This document shows, piece by piece, positions 40,041-49,522 of a stretch of DNA of 64,000 nucleotides. The notes under the pieces are model-generated. The model was not told the DNA's origin. It saw only the letters and a list, made by a program, of their open reading frames with translations, and made no database searches. Position numbers and translations under genes: made by a program. The first letter of the stretch is position 1. Every line of letters begins with the position of its first letter. The DNA lies in contig NZ_CABVHY010000017.1 of NCBI RefSeq assembly GCF_902497875.1, positions 88,480 through 152,479 on the forward strand, written 5' to 3'. The stretch comes from Pseudomonas fluorescens (GTDB lineage: Bacteria; Pseudomonadota; Gammaproteobacteria; Pseudomonadales; Pseudomonadaceae).

Positions 40041-40116
40041 TGGTGGGTGATGACGGGATCGAACCGCCGACCCTCTGCTTGTAAGGCAGATGCTCTCCCA
40101 GCTGAGCTAATCACCC
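40041..40116 (-). tRNA. tRNA-Val(TAC)
   Basis: 76 bases with encoded CCA. Acceptor stem GGGTGAT / GTCACCC-type pairing, anticodon loop CTTACAA (TAC), T-loop GTTCGATCC. First gene of the cluster with the two tRNA-Asp genes. Confidence 0.96.
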
Positions 40117-40275
40117 TTTGCTTCGTTGAGGCCGCGAAATTTACGCAGGTATCGAAGCTAAGTCAATAGCCTGCTTGAAGTTTTTATGAAAAAGACAAAA
40201 TCAGTCATCTTTCCGAACCAGCCTTTCATTCGAACCGCCCCCTCGCACAAACCGCATCGCGAGCAAGCTGCGCTC

Positions 40276-41052
40276 CTACAGGTAGACCATCTTCTTGGTC
40301 ATGCCGCCATCGACCACAAACTCCTGGCCGGTGACAAACCCTGCATTCTTCGACAGCAGCCAGGCCACCATCGCCGCCACGTCTTCCACAGTCCCTACCC
40401 TCCCCGCCGGGTGCTGAGCATGATCGGCGTCCGTCAGCGGCTCGGCACGACGCACAGACGGGTCTCGGGCATCAATCCAGCCGGGGCTGACCGCATTGAC
40501 CCGGATCTCCGGACCAAGACTGATCGCCAAGGCATGGGTCAGCGCCAGCAATCCACCCTTGCTCGCCGCATAAGCCTCTGAATCAGGTTCTGACTGCCCG
40601 GCCCGGGTCGAGGCCAGATTGACGATGGCCCCCGCATGAGCACGCAGGTAGGGCGCGCAATGCTTGGCCAACAGCATTGGTCCGCTGAGGTTTACCGCCA
40701 GAACGCGATTCCAGTAAGCCAGATCAAGGCTTTCCAGGGTGATGTTGTGCGGGTCGGCCACCGCCGCATTGCACACCAGCGCATCCAGGCGCCCGAACTG
40801 CCCGAGCACCTCGGCAACGCCCAGGGCGACTTGCCGCTCGTCCGCCACGTCCATGCTGATGAACCAGGCGCTGTCACCGAGGACCTTGGCCACCTTTGAG
40901 CCACGCACCCGATCCAGGTCCGTCAGCACCACCTGCCAGCCTTCGCTGATCAGCCAGGCCGCAATCCCCAGACCAATGCCACGCGCCGCGCCGGTGACCA
41001 GCGCGACACGACCATGGGTGCTGCTACCCGCCGCCATGGACATCTCGATCAC
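40276..41052 (-). CDS. Short-chain dehydrogenase/reductase (SDR)
   Basis: A cytosolic NAD(P)-dependent oxidoreductase of about 258 residues. The cofactor motif TGAARGIGLGI, the structural NAAVAD, the active-site YAASK and the C-terminal VTGQEFVVDGGMT are all present; Asp after the second strand (LTDLD) suggests NAD preference. It starts at the GTG of the metZ stop overlap (or the ATG at 41043), so it is translationally coupled to metZ. This metZ-SDR pair is common in pseudomonads; the substrate is unknown. Confidence 0.92.
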   Translation of the reverse strand: MIEMSMAAGSSTHGRVALVTGAARGIGLGIAAWLISEGWQVVLTDLDRVRGSKVAKVLGDSAWFISMDVADERQVALGVAEVLGQFGRLDALVCNAAVADPHNITLESLDLAYWNRVLAVNLSGPMLLAKHCAPYLRAHAGAIVNLASTRAGQSEPDSEAYAASKGGLLALTHALAISLGPEIRVNAVSPGWIDARDPSVRRAEPLTDADHAQHPAGRVGTVEDVAAMVAWLLSKNAGFVTGQEFVVDGGMTKKMVYL

Positions 41053-42260
41053 AAGGCAGCCAACCCACGGGCCAGATCCGCCTGCAAGTCGCCGACATCT
41101 TCCAGACCGACTGCAACCCGGATCAAACTGTCACGAATCCCCGCCGCCTCACGCTCCTGCGGCGCCAGACGGCCGTGAGAGGTGGTGCTCGGGTGGGTGA
41201 TGGTGGTTTTGCTGTCACCCAGGTTGGCCGTGATCGAAATCAGTCGGGTCGCATCGATAAAGCGCCAGGCGCCGTCTTTGCCGCCCTTGACCTCGAAACT
41301 CACCACCGCACCGAAGCCGCGCTGCTGACGCAGGGCCAGCTCATGCTGCGGATGACTCTTGAGGCCGGCGTAATGCACCTTCTCGATACCGTCCTGCTGT
41401 TCCAGCCACTCGGCCAGGATCTGCGCATTGGCGCAATGAGCACGCATACGCAGGCTCAAGGTTTCCAGCCCCTTGAGGAATATCCAGGCATTGAACGGAC
41501 TCAGGCTCGGCCCGGCGGTACGCAGGAAACCCACCACTTCCTTCATCTGCTCGCTGCGACCGGCGACCACGCCGCCCATGCAACGGCCCTGGCCATCGAT
41601 GAACTTGGTGGCCGAATGCACCACTACGTCGGCACCCAGTTTCAACGGCTGTTGCAACGCTGGCGTGCAAAAGCAGTTGTCGACCACCAGCAGCGCGCCC
41701 TTGGCATGAGCAATCTCGGACAAAGCCGCGATATCCACCAGCTCGGCCAGCGGGTTGGACGGTGATTCTACGAACAGCAATTTGGTATTGGCCTTGATGG
41801 CCGCATCCCAGCCGGACAACTCCGCCAGGGGCACGTAATCGACTTCGATACCAAAACGCTTGAAATACTTGTCGAACAGGCTGATGGTCGAGCCGAATAC
41901 ACTGCGCGACACCAGCACATGATCGCCGGCGCTGCACAAGCTCATGACCACCGCGAGGATCGCCGCCATGCCCGTGGCAGTGGCGACCGCTTGCTCGGCA
42001 CCTTCCAGCGCGGCGATGCGTTCTTCGAACGCCCGCACTGTCGGGTTGGTGTAACGCGAATAGACGTTGCCCGGTACTTCACCGGCGAACCGCGCAGCCG
42101 CATCGGCAGCCGTGCGGAACACGTAACTGGAGGTGAAGAACATCGGATCACCGTGCTCACCTTCCGGCGTTCGGTGCTGACCGGCGCGCACGGCCAGGGT
42201 ATCGAAAGCTACGCCGTCTAGGTCGCTGTCCAGCCGACCGGCATCCCAATCCTGACTCAT
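41049..42260 (-). CDS. metZ: O-succinylhomoserine sulfhydrylase
   Basis: A 403-residue PLP enzyme of the Cys/Met metabolism family, making homocysteine directly from O-succinylhomoserine and sulfide. The cofactor lysine lies in VVVHSATKFIDGQG near residue 211; YSRYTNPT and the C-terminal TTTSHGRL region fit the family. It lies directly downstream of purF, the standard Pseudomonas purF-metZ order. Confidence 0.95.
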   Translation of the reverse strand: MSQDWDAGRLDSDLDGVAFDTLAVRAGQHRTPEGEHGDPMFFTSSYVFRTAADAAARFAGEVPGNVYSRYTNPTVRAFEERIAALEGAEQAVATATGMAAILAVVMSLCSAGDHVLVSRSVFGSTISLFDKYFKRFGIEVDYVPLAELSGWDAAIKANTKLLFVESPSNPLAELVDIAALSEIAHAKGALLVVDNCFCTPALQQPLKLGADVVVHSATKFIDGQGRCMGGVVAGRSEQMKEVVGFLRTAGPSLSPFNAWIFLKGLETLSLRMRAHCANAQILAEWLEQQDGIEKVHYAGLKSHPQHELALRQQRGFGAVVSFEVKGGKDGAWRFIDATRLISITANLGDSKTTITHPSTTSHGRLAPQEREAAGIRDSLIRVAVGLEDVGDLQADLARGLAAL

Positions 42261-42290
42261 GCTGCCTACTCCTTAGTCTTGATATCTAAA

Positions 42291-43796
42291 TCAGTTGTTG
42301 TACAGGTCGATGATCGCGCTGACAGCCTGAGTCTTGACCTTTGAGGCATCGTTGCGCGCTTGCTCGATCTTGTTCAGGTAAGCCTCGTCGATATCACCGG
42401 TCACGTACTTGCCGTCGAACACCGCGCAGTCGAAGTTGTCGATCTTGACCTTGCCGCCGCCGACCGCTTCGATCAGGTCCGACAGGTCCTGGTAGACCAG
42501 CCAGTCAGCGCCGATCAGATCCGCGACGTCCTGGGTGGTGCGATTGTGCGCGATCAGTTCGTGAGCGCTTGGCATGTCGATGCCGTAGACGTTCGGGTAG
42601 CGAACCGCCGGGGCCGCCGAGCAGAAGTAGACATTCTTCGCACCCGCTTCACGGGCCATCTGAATGATCTGCTTGCAGGTGGTGCCGCGAACGATGGAGT
42701 CGTCCACCAGCATCACGTTCTTGCCGCGGAATTCGAGTTCAATGGCATTGAGCTTCTGGCGTACGGATTTTTTCCGTGCAGCCTGGCCCGGCATGATGAA
42801 GGTCCGACCGATGTAGCGGTTCTTCACGAACCCTTCGCGGAACTTCACGCCCAGGTGGTTGGCCAGTTCCAGTGCCGAAGTGCGGCTGGTGTCGGGAATC
42901 GGGATGACCACGTCGATGTCGTGATCCGGACGCTCGCGCAGGATCTTGTCGGCGAGCTTCTCACCCATGCGCAGACGAGCCTTGTACACCGAAACCCCGT
43001 CGATGATCGAATCCGGGCGCGCCAGATAGACGTGTTCGAAGATGCATGGGCTGAGTTTCGGGTTGATCGCGCACTGACGGGTATGCAACTTGCCCTCTTC
43101 AGTGATGTAGACCGCTTCGCCCGGCGCCAGGTCGCGGATCAGGGTGAAACCGAGCACGTCCAGGGAAACGCTTTCGGAGGCGATCATGTACTCGACGCCT
43201 TCGTCAGTATGACGCTGACCGAAGACGATCGGACGGATGCCGTTCGGGTCACGGAAACCGACGATGCCATAACCGGTGATCATCGCGACTACCGCGTAAC
43301 CACCGACGCAACGGTTGTGCACGTCGGTGACCGCGGCGAACACGTCTTCTTCGGTTGGCTGCAACTTGCCGCGCTGGGCCAGTTCGTGAGCGAACACGTT
43401 GAGCAGGACTTCCGAATCGGAGTTGGTGTTGACGTGGCGCAGGTCAGATTCGTAAATCTCCTTGGCCAGTTGCTCAACGTTGGTCAGGTTACCGTTGTGC
43501 GCCAGGGTGATGCCGTAAGGCGAGTTGACGTAAAACGGTTGGGCTTCGGCCGAAGTCGAGCTGCCCGCGGTCGGGTAACGCACATGGCCAATGCCCATGT
43601 GGCCGACCAGGCGCTGCATGTGACGTTGATGGAACACGTCACGGACCAGGCCGTTGTCCTTGCGCAGGAATAACCGGCCGTCATGGCTGGTCACGATACC
43701 GGCAGCGTCCTGGCCGCGGTGCTGGAGGACGGTTAGCGCGTCATACAGCGCCTGATTGACGTTCGACTTACCGACGATACCGACGATGCCACACAT
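42291..43796 (-). CDS. purF: Amidophosphoribosyltransferase
   Basis: A 501-residue enzyme that makes phosphoribosylamine from PRPP and glutamine, the first step of purine synthesis. I start it at the ATG at 43796 so that the catalytic Cys2 (MCGIVGIVGK) is exposed after Met removal; the longer ORF would bury it. The PRPP-binding motif VMLVDDSIVRGTT is near residue 363. It lies 41 bases after cvpA. Confidence 0.97.
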   Translation of the reverse strand: MCGIVGIVGKSNVNQALYDALTVLQHRGQDAAGIVTSHDGRLFLRKDNGLVRDVFHQRHMQRLVGHMGIGHVRYPTAGSSTSAEAQPFYVNSPYGITLAHNGNLTNVEQLAKEIYESDLRHVNTNSDSEVLLNVFAHELAQRGKLQPTEEDVFAAVTDVHNRCVGGYAVVAMITGYGIVGFRDPNGIRPIVFGQRHTDEGVEYMIASESVSLDVLGFTLIRDLAPGEAVYITEEGKLHTRQCAINPKLSPCIFEHVYLARPDSIIDGVSVYKARLRMGEKLADKILRERPDHDIDVVIPIPDTSRTSALELANHLGVKFREGFVKNRYIGRTFIMPGQAARKKSVRQKLNAIELEFRGKNVMLVDDSIVRGTTCKQIIQMAREAGAKNVYFCSAAPAVRYPNVYGIDMPSAHELIAHNRTTQDVADLIGADWLVYQDLSDLIEAVGGGKVKIDNFDCAVFDGKYVTGDIDEAYLNKIEQARNDASKVKTQAVSAIIDLYNN

Positions 43797-43837
43797 GCGA
43801 CGCAACCCCTACTTAATGGATCTGAACTGAACACAAC

Positions 43838-44398
43838 TCACTGAGGCGTTTTGGCCGTCGGCAAGAGGTGCTCCTTGAACGGTATATCAGCGGGTACGCT
43901 GATTCCGCTGGCAAGCCACTGACTGCTCCACCCGAGGATCAGGTTTTTGGACCAGTCTGCAACCAATAGAAATTTTGGCACGAGCCGTGACTCTTGCCAC
44001 CACCCGTCCTGCTGTACCGGCCCCAGGCTCAACAGCCCGACCGCCACGACCACCAGCAACGCGCCACGCGCTGCGCCGAAGGCCGTGCCGAGAAACCGGT
44101 CGGTCCCGGACAGGCCGGTGACACGGACCAGTTCGCCGATAAGATAATTGATCATTGCGCCTACCAGTAAGGTGGCGACAAACATGATGGCGCAGCCCGC
44201 GATCACGCGAGCCGAAGGTGTTTCGATGTATCCGGCGAGGTACTGTGACAATGAGCCACCGAATAACCAGGCTACGACCCCTGCGATGATCCAGGTGAGC
44301 AACGACAGTGCTTCTTTGACGAAGCCGCGGCTCAAACTGATCAAAGCGGAGATGGCGATGATTGCAACGATCGCCCAGTCAACCCAGGTAAATGGCAC
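43838..44398 (-). CDS. cvpA: CvpA family inner-membrane protein
   Basis: A 186-residue membrane protein with four hydrophobic segments (around residues 5-20, 28-48, 62-85, 102-125). It is required for colicin V production in Escherichia coli and linked to envelope homeostasis. It starts MPFTWVDWAIVAIIAISALI, typical of the family, and precedes purF in an operon. Confidence 0.95.
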   Translation of the reverse strand: MPFTWVDWAIVAIIAISALISLSRGFVKEALSLLTWIIAGVVAWLFGGSLSQYLAGYIETPSARVIAGCAIMFVATLLVGAMINYLIGELVRVTGLSGTDRFLGTAFGAARGALLVVVAVGLLSLGPVQQDGWWQESRLVPKFLLVADWSKNLILGWSSQWLASGISVPADIPFKEHLLPTAKTPQ

Positions 44399-44564
44399 AG
44401 TTCAGCCTACAGACAGATAAGGCGGCGCATTTTAGCAGAAGCGCATGCCTGTCGGTAAGCTGCGATTGTCAGTGCATTTCAAATCAGTGCGATAGCGTTG
44501 ACCTATCGCCAACGTGTAGCGGAGCCGGACACAGGCCGCTACGAATACCGCGCACTCAAATCCT

Positions 44565-45206
44565 TCAGCCGCGTTCCGGCTGGAAACGCACCACAAAACC
44601 CTTGAGGTTCTGCTGACGACCGAGCAAGTCCCGCAGGCGATCGGCTTCGGCACGCTCGATGAGCGGCCCGACGAATACCCGATTCTTGCCGTTGGCGGAA
44701 CGGATGTAGGCGTTATAACCCTGGCTGCGCAGGCTTTTTTGCAAGCTCTCGGCACTTTCCCGGCTGGAAAGACTGGCCAACTGCACCGACCAACTGACCG
44801 ACAGGCCATTGGCGTCGACACGGCTTTGGCTCACATCCGGTTTTGCCGATCCGGCAGGCTGGGCGGACGACTTGGGAGCAGGCGGCGCGACAGGCTTGCT
44901 GACGGCGACCGGCGGCGCAGGAGCGACCGGCACAGCCGGCGCAATTGGCATCGACGGCTGCTCCTGGGCAATTTCCTCATCGCTTGGAACCGGTTCCTGC
45001 GGCAAGCTTTGCGGCTCGGGCACGACCACCGGTTCGACCTGAACCTGCGGCATGGCCGGCGCTTGAGGTGCGGCCGGGGCGTCAACGGTTATCTGGCGCT
45101 GCTCATCCTGACGGGAGAACAGCATTGGCAAAAAGATCACCGCCAATGCCACCAGAACCAGGGCCCCGACCATACGCTGCTTGTAAGCGTTATTCAGCAA
45201 AGCCAT
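44565..45206 (-). CDS. SPOR-domain cell-envelope protein (DedD-like)
   Basis: A 213-residue bitopic membrane protein: a short basic N-terminus, one transmembrane span (MVGALVLVALAVIFLPMLF), a long Pro/Ala-rich periplasmic linker and a C-terminal SPOR domain (WSVQLASLSSRESAESLQ, RVFVGPLIERAEADRL) that binds denuded septal peptidoglycan. I start at MALLNNAYKQ, 45206, overlapping the end of folC by 17 bases. The folC-SPOR-cvpA-purF order is as for dedD. Confidence 0.92.
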   Translation of the reverse strand: MALLNNAYKQRMVGALVLVALAVIFLPMLFSRQDEQRQITVDAPAAPQAPAMPQVQVEPVVVPEPQSLPQEPVPSDEEIAQEQPSMPIAPAVPVAPAPPVAVSKPVAPPAPKSSAQPAGSAKPDVSQSRVDANGLSVSWSVQLASLSSRESAESLQKSLRSQGYNAYIRSANGKNRVFVGPLIERAEADRLRDLLGRQQNLKGFVVRFQPERG

Positions 45207-46497
45207 CTGCAGCCTCCTCCGTGGAGCGCCGGGCCAGCCATTGGAGAGCCTCGGCAACACAATAAAATGATCCGAACAGCAGAATTTCGTCCTCGGCCGT
45301 CGCTTGCGCACACTGCCCTTCCAGCGCGGCGGTGACACTTTCATAGGACGTCACGGACGCACCAAGGTTCTGCAAGGCCGCCTGCAGATCCGCGACCGGA
45401 CGACTGCGCGCAGTATCCAGCGCAGCGACAGCCCACTGCTGGACACTAGCACTCAACTCGGCGAGCACTCCGTCAAGATCCTTGTCCGCCAGCAAACCAA
45501 ACACCGCCAGGCGCCTGCCGACCAATGGACGACGGGCCAGGCGATGGGCCAGATACTCGGCGGCATGCGGGTTGTGGCCCACATCCAGCAGCAAGTGTAG
45601 GCGTTTGCCGTGCCAGTCGACCTGACGTCGATCCAGGCGCCCGACGACTCGAGTTTGTTTCAACGCCTCGACAATCTGCTCCGCCTGCCAGGGTAAACCG
45701 AGCAGCAGGTAAGCCTGCAACGCCAGTGCCGCGTTTTCCATGGGCAGATCGAGCAACGGCAAATCATGCAGTTCAACCGCCTGGCCCTGTGCATCAAGGC
45801 CGCGCCATTGCCAGTTTTGATCAGTGATACCGAGGTCGAAATCGCGCCCGCGCAGGAAAAACCGGCAGCCCAGCTCGCGGGCCTTGTCCAGCAGTGGTTG
45901 AGGAGGATTGAGATCGCCGCACAGCGCCGGCGCGTCCTGGCGGAAGATGCCGGCCTTTTCGAAGGCTACCGACTCGCGACTATCACCTAGATAGTCCGTG
46001 TGATCGACGCCGATGCTGGTGACCAGCGCGAGGTCGGCATCGACCAGGTTGACCGCATCAAGGCGCCCACCCAGGCCGACTTCCAGCACCACCGCATCCA
46101 GACCGGCACGCTGGAACAGCCAGAACGCCGCCAGGGTGCCCATCTCGAAATACGTCAGGGAGATTTCGCCACGTCCGGCCTCGACCGCGACGAAGGCCTG
46201 GCACAGCTCGGCATCCGTGGCTTCGACGCCATTGATCTGGACCCGCTCGTTGTAACGCAGCAGGTGCGGCGAGCTGTAGACGCCGACCTTGAGCCCCTGG
46301 GCTCGCAACAAGGACGCCACGAACGCACAGGTAGAACCTTTGCCGTTGGTACCCGTAACCGTGATCACCCGAGCCGCGGGCTTGCCCAGACCCATCCGCG
46401 ACGCGACCTCTTGCGAGCGCTCAAGGCCCATGTCGATGGCCGACGGATGCAGTTGCTCAAGGTAGGCGAGCCAGTCGCCAAGGGTACGTTCGGTCAT
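45190..46497 (-). CDS. folC: Folylpolyglutamate/dihydrofolate synthase
   Basis: A 435-residue Mur-ligase-type enzyme that joins glutamate to dihydropteroate and folates. The ATP-binding P-loop is TGTNGKGSTCAF near residue 47; the Mur-ligase Lys/His region around LGGRLDAVN and DVGHNPHAAEYLA is present. Overlaps accD by 4 bases. Confidence 0.96.
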   Translation of the reverse strand: MTERTLGDWLAYLEQLHPSAIDMGLERSQEVASRMGLGKPAARVITVTGTNGKGSTCAFVASLLRAQGLKVGVYSSPHLLRYNERVQINGVEATDAELCQAFVAVEAGRGEISLTYFEMGTLAAFWLFQRAGLDAVVLEVGLGGRLDAVNLVDADLALVTSIGVDHTDYLGDSRESVAFEKAGIFRQDAPALCGDLNPPQPLLDKARELGCRFFLRGRDFDLGITDQNWQWRGLDAQGQAVELHDLPLLDLPMENAALALQAYLLLGLPWQAEQIVEALKQTRVVGRLDRRQVDWHGKRLHLLLDVGHNPHAAEYLAHRLARRPLVGRRLAVFGLLADKDLDGVLAELSASVQQWAVAALDTARSRPVADLQAALQNLGASVTSYESVTAALEGQCAQATAEDEILLFGSFYCVAEALQWLARRSTEEAADGFAE

Positions 46498-47414
46498 ATG
46501 TTTGCAGGCACCGGTGGAACCACGATCGGCTCGATGGCCGCAGCCACGAACACCGGGGTCGGCACGCCCATCAATTGCGCCAACAGGTTACCCAGACGCG
46601 GACGCAGTTCCTGACGGGCAATGATCATGTCGATGGCGCCGTGTTCCAGCAGGAACTCACTGCGCTGGAAGCCTTCCGGCAGCTTTTCACGGACGGTCTG
46701 CTCGATCACGCGTGGGCCGGCGAAACCGATCAGGGCTTTAGGCTCACCGACGATCACGTCGCCAAGCATGGCCAGACTGGCGGAAACACCACCGTAGACC
46801 GGGTCGGTCAATACGGAGATGAACGGAATGCCTTCTTCACGCAGACGCGCCAGAACCGCCGAAGTCTTGGCCATTTGCATCAGGGAAATCAGCGCTTCCT
46901 GCATCCGCGCACCGCCGGAAGCAGCGAAGCAGATCATCGGGCAACGGTTTTCCAGCGCGTAGTTGGCGGCACGAACGAAACGCTCGCCAACGATGGCACC
47001 CATCGAGCCGCCCATGAAGGAGAACTCGAAGGCCGATACCACTACCGGCATGCCCAGCAGGGTACCGCTCATGGAGATCAACGCGTCTTTCTCACCGGTC
47101 TGCTTCTGGGCCGCGGTCAGGCGATCCTTGTATTTCTTGCCATCGCGGAATTTCAAGCGATCAACCGGCTCCAGGTCGGCACCCAGCTCGGCACGGCCTT
47201 CAGCGTCGAGGAAGATGTCGATGCGGGCGCGGGCGCCGATGCGCATGTGGTGGTTGCACTTGGGGCAAACGTCCAGGGTCTTTTCCAGCTCCGGGCGATA
47301 AAGCACGGCCTCGCAGGACGGGCATTTGTGCCAAAGACCTTCAGGCACCGAGCTTTTCTTCACCTCGGAACGCATGATCGAAGGGATCAGTTTGTCTACC
47401 AACCAGTTGCTCAT
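46494..47414 (-). CDS. accD: Acetyl-CoA carboxylase carboxyltransferase beta subunit
   Basis: A 306-residue subunit that moves carboxyl from carboxybiotin to acetyl-CoA in fatty acid synthesis. The N-terminal four-cysteine zinc ribbon (CPSCEAVLY ... CPKCNHH) and the crotonase-type carboxyltransferase core (GGARMQEALISLMQM) are present. I start at the ATG at 47414 (MSNWLVDKLIPS), not at the longer frame from 47489. Confidence 0.97.
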   Translation of the reverse strand: MSNWLVDKLIPSIMRSEVKKSSVPEGLWHKCPSCEAVLYRPELEKTLDVCPKCNHHMRIGARARIDIFLDAEGRAELGADLEPVDRLKFRDGKKYKDRLTAAQKQTGEKDALISMSGTLLGMPVVVSAFEFSFMGGSMGAIVGERFVRAANYALENRCPMICFAASGGARMQEALISLMQMAKTSAVLARLREEGIPFISVLTDPVYGGVSASLAMLGDVIVGEPKALIGFAGPRVIEQTVREKLPEGFQRSEFLLEHGAIDMIIARQELRPRLGNLLAQLMGVPTPVFVAAAIEPIVVPPVPANI

Positions 47415-47695
47415 GCTTTCTTTCTCCAGTACCGGCGGCCCGAACGCTGTACGTTCGAAGCCCCGAGTATGCCCTTGAGCTAAATTCATGTGTGCGGCGA
47501 TGATCCATCCGCTGCCGCGGTCAGCGCGAGGCTTGACCTGCCTGTAGCGAATCGTTCCTCAGCCCTCTCGACAACTCGCTCCAGAGCGGTTGCCACTTGG
47601 ATTTCGGCCTGTCCAGCGACGGTGTCGGACCGTTTTTGTACGACTGCGCCAGCTTTTTTGTACAGTGGTGTTGGACGGCGGCAGACTGCCAGCCG

Positions 47696-48328
47696 TCACA
47701 TCGGCCAGGTACTACTGCGTACGGCCTGCATAAACGCTCGAATCTTCGCGTGATCCTTGATCCCCTTGCTCTGCTCCACCCCGCCGCTGACGTCCACCGC
47801 ATAGGGGCGGACCCGGGCGATGGCTTCAGCCACATTGTCCGCCGTCAGGCCGCCAGCAAGGATAATCGGCTTGTTCAAGCCCTGCGGCACCAGCGACCAG
47901 TCAAAGGCTTCGCCCGTACCGCCGGGAATGCCTTCGACATAGGTATCGAGCAAGATCCCGCTGGCGCTCGTGTAAGCCTTGCAACCGGCCGCGATGTCAT
48001 CGCCGGCCTTGACCCGCAACGCCTTGATGTAGGGCCGGTGGTAGCCTTCGCAATCGGCCGGCGTTTCGTCGCCGTGAAACTGCAACAGATCCAGCGGCAC
48101 CGCATCGAGGATCTCACCGAGCTCGCAACGGCTGGCATTGACGAACAGGCCAACAGTGGTCACGAAGGGCGGCAACGCGGCGATGATCGCCCGCGCCTGC
48201 TGCACATTCACTGCCCGCGGGCTTTTGGCGTAAAACACCAAACCAATGGCATCCGCCCCGGCTTCGACCGCTGCCAACGCATCTTCTATGCGGGTAATCC
48301 CGCAAATCTTGCTGCGAACGGCTGACAT
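47696..48328 (-). CDS. trpF: Phosphoribosylanthranilate isomerase
   Basis: A 210-residue TIM-barrel enzyme of tryptophan synthesis. Catalytic Cys lies in KICGITRIEDA near residue 8 and catalytic Asp in YAVDVSGGVE near residue 177. It lies between truA and accD, as in other pseudomonads. About 280 bp separate it from accD with no other gene. Confidence 0.96.
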   Translation of the reverse strand: MSAVRSKICGITRIEDALAAVEAGADAIGLVFYAKSPRAVNVQQARAIIAALPPFVTTVGLFVNASRCELGEILDAVPLDLLQFHGDETPADCEGYHRPYIKALRVKAGDDIAAGCKAYTSASGILLDTYVEGIPGGTGEAFDWSLVPQGLNKPIILAGGLTADNVAEAIARVRPYAVDVSGGVEQSKGIKDHAKIRAFMQAVRSSTWPM

Positions 48329-48391
48329 GTCGTTTGAACCTCAGGACTTCTCCGGGAAAGTCCCGGATGGTAACAAATGCTTTTCCGGGCG

Positions 48392-49246
48392 TCAGCCGTC
48401 AAGTTCCGAGAAACCGGTAAGGAAATGTGGACCGATGAAGCGCTCCGGCAGTTCGAATTCGTCGTGGTACTCGACCTGCACCAGATACAGCCCGTACGGA
48501 TGCGCCGTGACCCCACCGGTTCGACGAACACGGCTTTCGAGCACTTCCCTGACCCACTCCACCGGACGCTCACCGGCACCGATGGTCATCAGCACCCCGG
48601 CGATGTTGCGCACCATATGGTGCAGGAAGGAGCCGGCGCGGATATCCAGCACGATCATCTTGCCGTGCTGGGTGACTCGCAGGTGGTGGAGCTTCTTGAC
48701 CGGCGACTTGGCCTGGCACTGGCCGGCGCGAAACGCACTGAAATCGTGAGTCCCGACCAGATGTTCTGCGGCTGCGGCCATGCGCTGCACGTCCAGCGGG
48801 CGATGGTTCCAGGTAATTTCCTGATTCAAATGCGCCGGACGAATCTGGTCGTTGTAGATCACATAACGGTAGCGCCGGGCAATCGCCTTGAAGCGCGCAT
48901 GGAAATCCGCCGGCATGACCTTGGCCCAGCTCACGCTGATGTCATGGGGCAAATTGATGTTGGCGCCCATGACCCAGGCCTTCATCGAGCGTTCGGCCCG
49001 GGTATCGAAGTGCACCACTTGCCCGCAGGCATGCACACCGGCGTCGGTACGCCCGGCGCACATCAGCGATACCGGCGAATCGGCAACTTTGGACAGGGCA
49101 TTTTCAAGGGTTTCCTGCACCGTCAGTACGCCGGAAGCCTGACGCTGCCAACCGCAATAACGCGAACCCTTGTATTCAACACCCAGAGCGATTCTGGAAA
49201 AGCCTGCGGCCGCCCTTTCGGCGGCCGCGTTATCTATATTTGCCAA
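48392..49246 (-). CDS. truA: tRNA pseudouridine synthase A
   Basis: This enzyme makes pseudouridine at tRNA positions 38-40. The catalytic Asp is in CAGRTDAGVHACGQ near residue 75; GVEYKGSRYCGWQ at the start and HHMVRNIAGVL later fit the family. The start is uncertain: no ATG lies in frame before the conserved region. I give TTG at 49246; TTG at 49273 would add nine residues. Confidence 0.92.
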   Translation of the reverse strand: MANIDNAAAERAAAGFSRIALGVEYKGSRYCGWQRQASGVLTVQETLENALSKVADSPVSLMCAGRTDAGVHACGQVVHFDTRAERSMKAWVMGANINLPHDISVSWAKVMPADFHARFKAIARRYRYVIYNDQIRPAHLNQEITWNHRPLDVQRMAAAAEHLVGTHDFSAFRAGQCQAKSPVKKLHHLRVTQHGKMIVLDIRAGSFLHHMVRNIAGVLMTIGAGERPVEWVREVLESRVRRTGGVTAHPYGLYLVQVEYHDEFELPERFIGPHFLTGFSELDG

Positions 49247-49326
49247 GGACTTACAGCCTGCTGATTTGCGCAAAGGCGGCCATTATACGGCCACGGGCCT
49301 TGGACGCCATACATATAAGGCGTCTG

Positions 49327-49440
49327 CAAACCCCGTAGGAGCTGCCGCAGGCTGCGATCTTTTCGGGGCGCACGCCATCCTTTGTGGGAGCGGGTTTGCC
49401 CCAATGCCTACGGGGGCATTGCGGCTTGCCCGCGAAGGAG
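49327..49440. repeat. REP sequences between truA and fimV
   Basis: A REP copy at 49335-49363 flanked by CCCC and GGGG, then a second type (GTGGGAGCGGGTTTGCC ... CTTGCCCGCGAAGG) at 49384-49440. Confidence 0.75.
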
Positions 49441-49477
49441 GCGTCCCAGACAACAACACACCCCGCCTTGAAACAAA

Positions 49478-49502
49478 AACGGCAGCCTCAATGGCTGCCG
49501 TT
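49478..49502 (-). terminator. Terminator of fimV
   Basis: AACGGCAGCC / GGCTGCCGTT stem around ATTGA with T-run on the minus strand, 21 bases after the fimV stop. Confidence 0.85.
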
Positions 49503-49522
49503 GTCGTCAAAGCACTTACGAT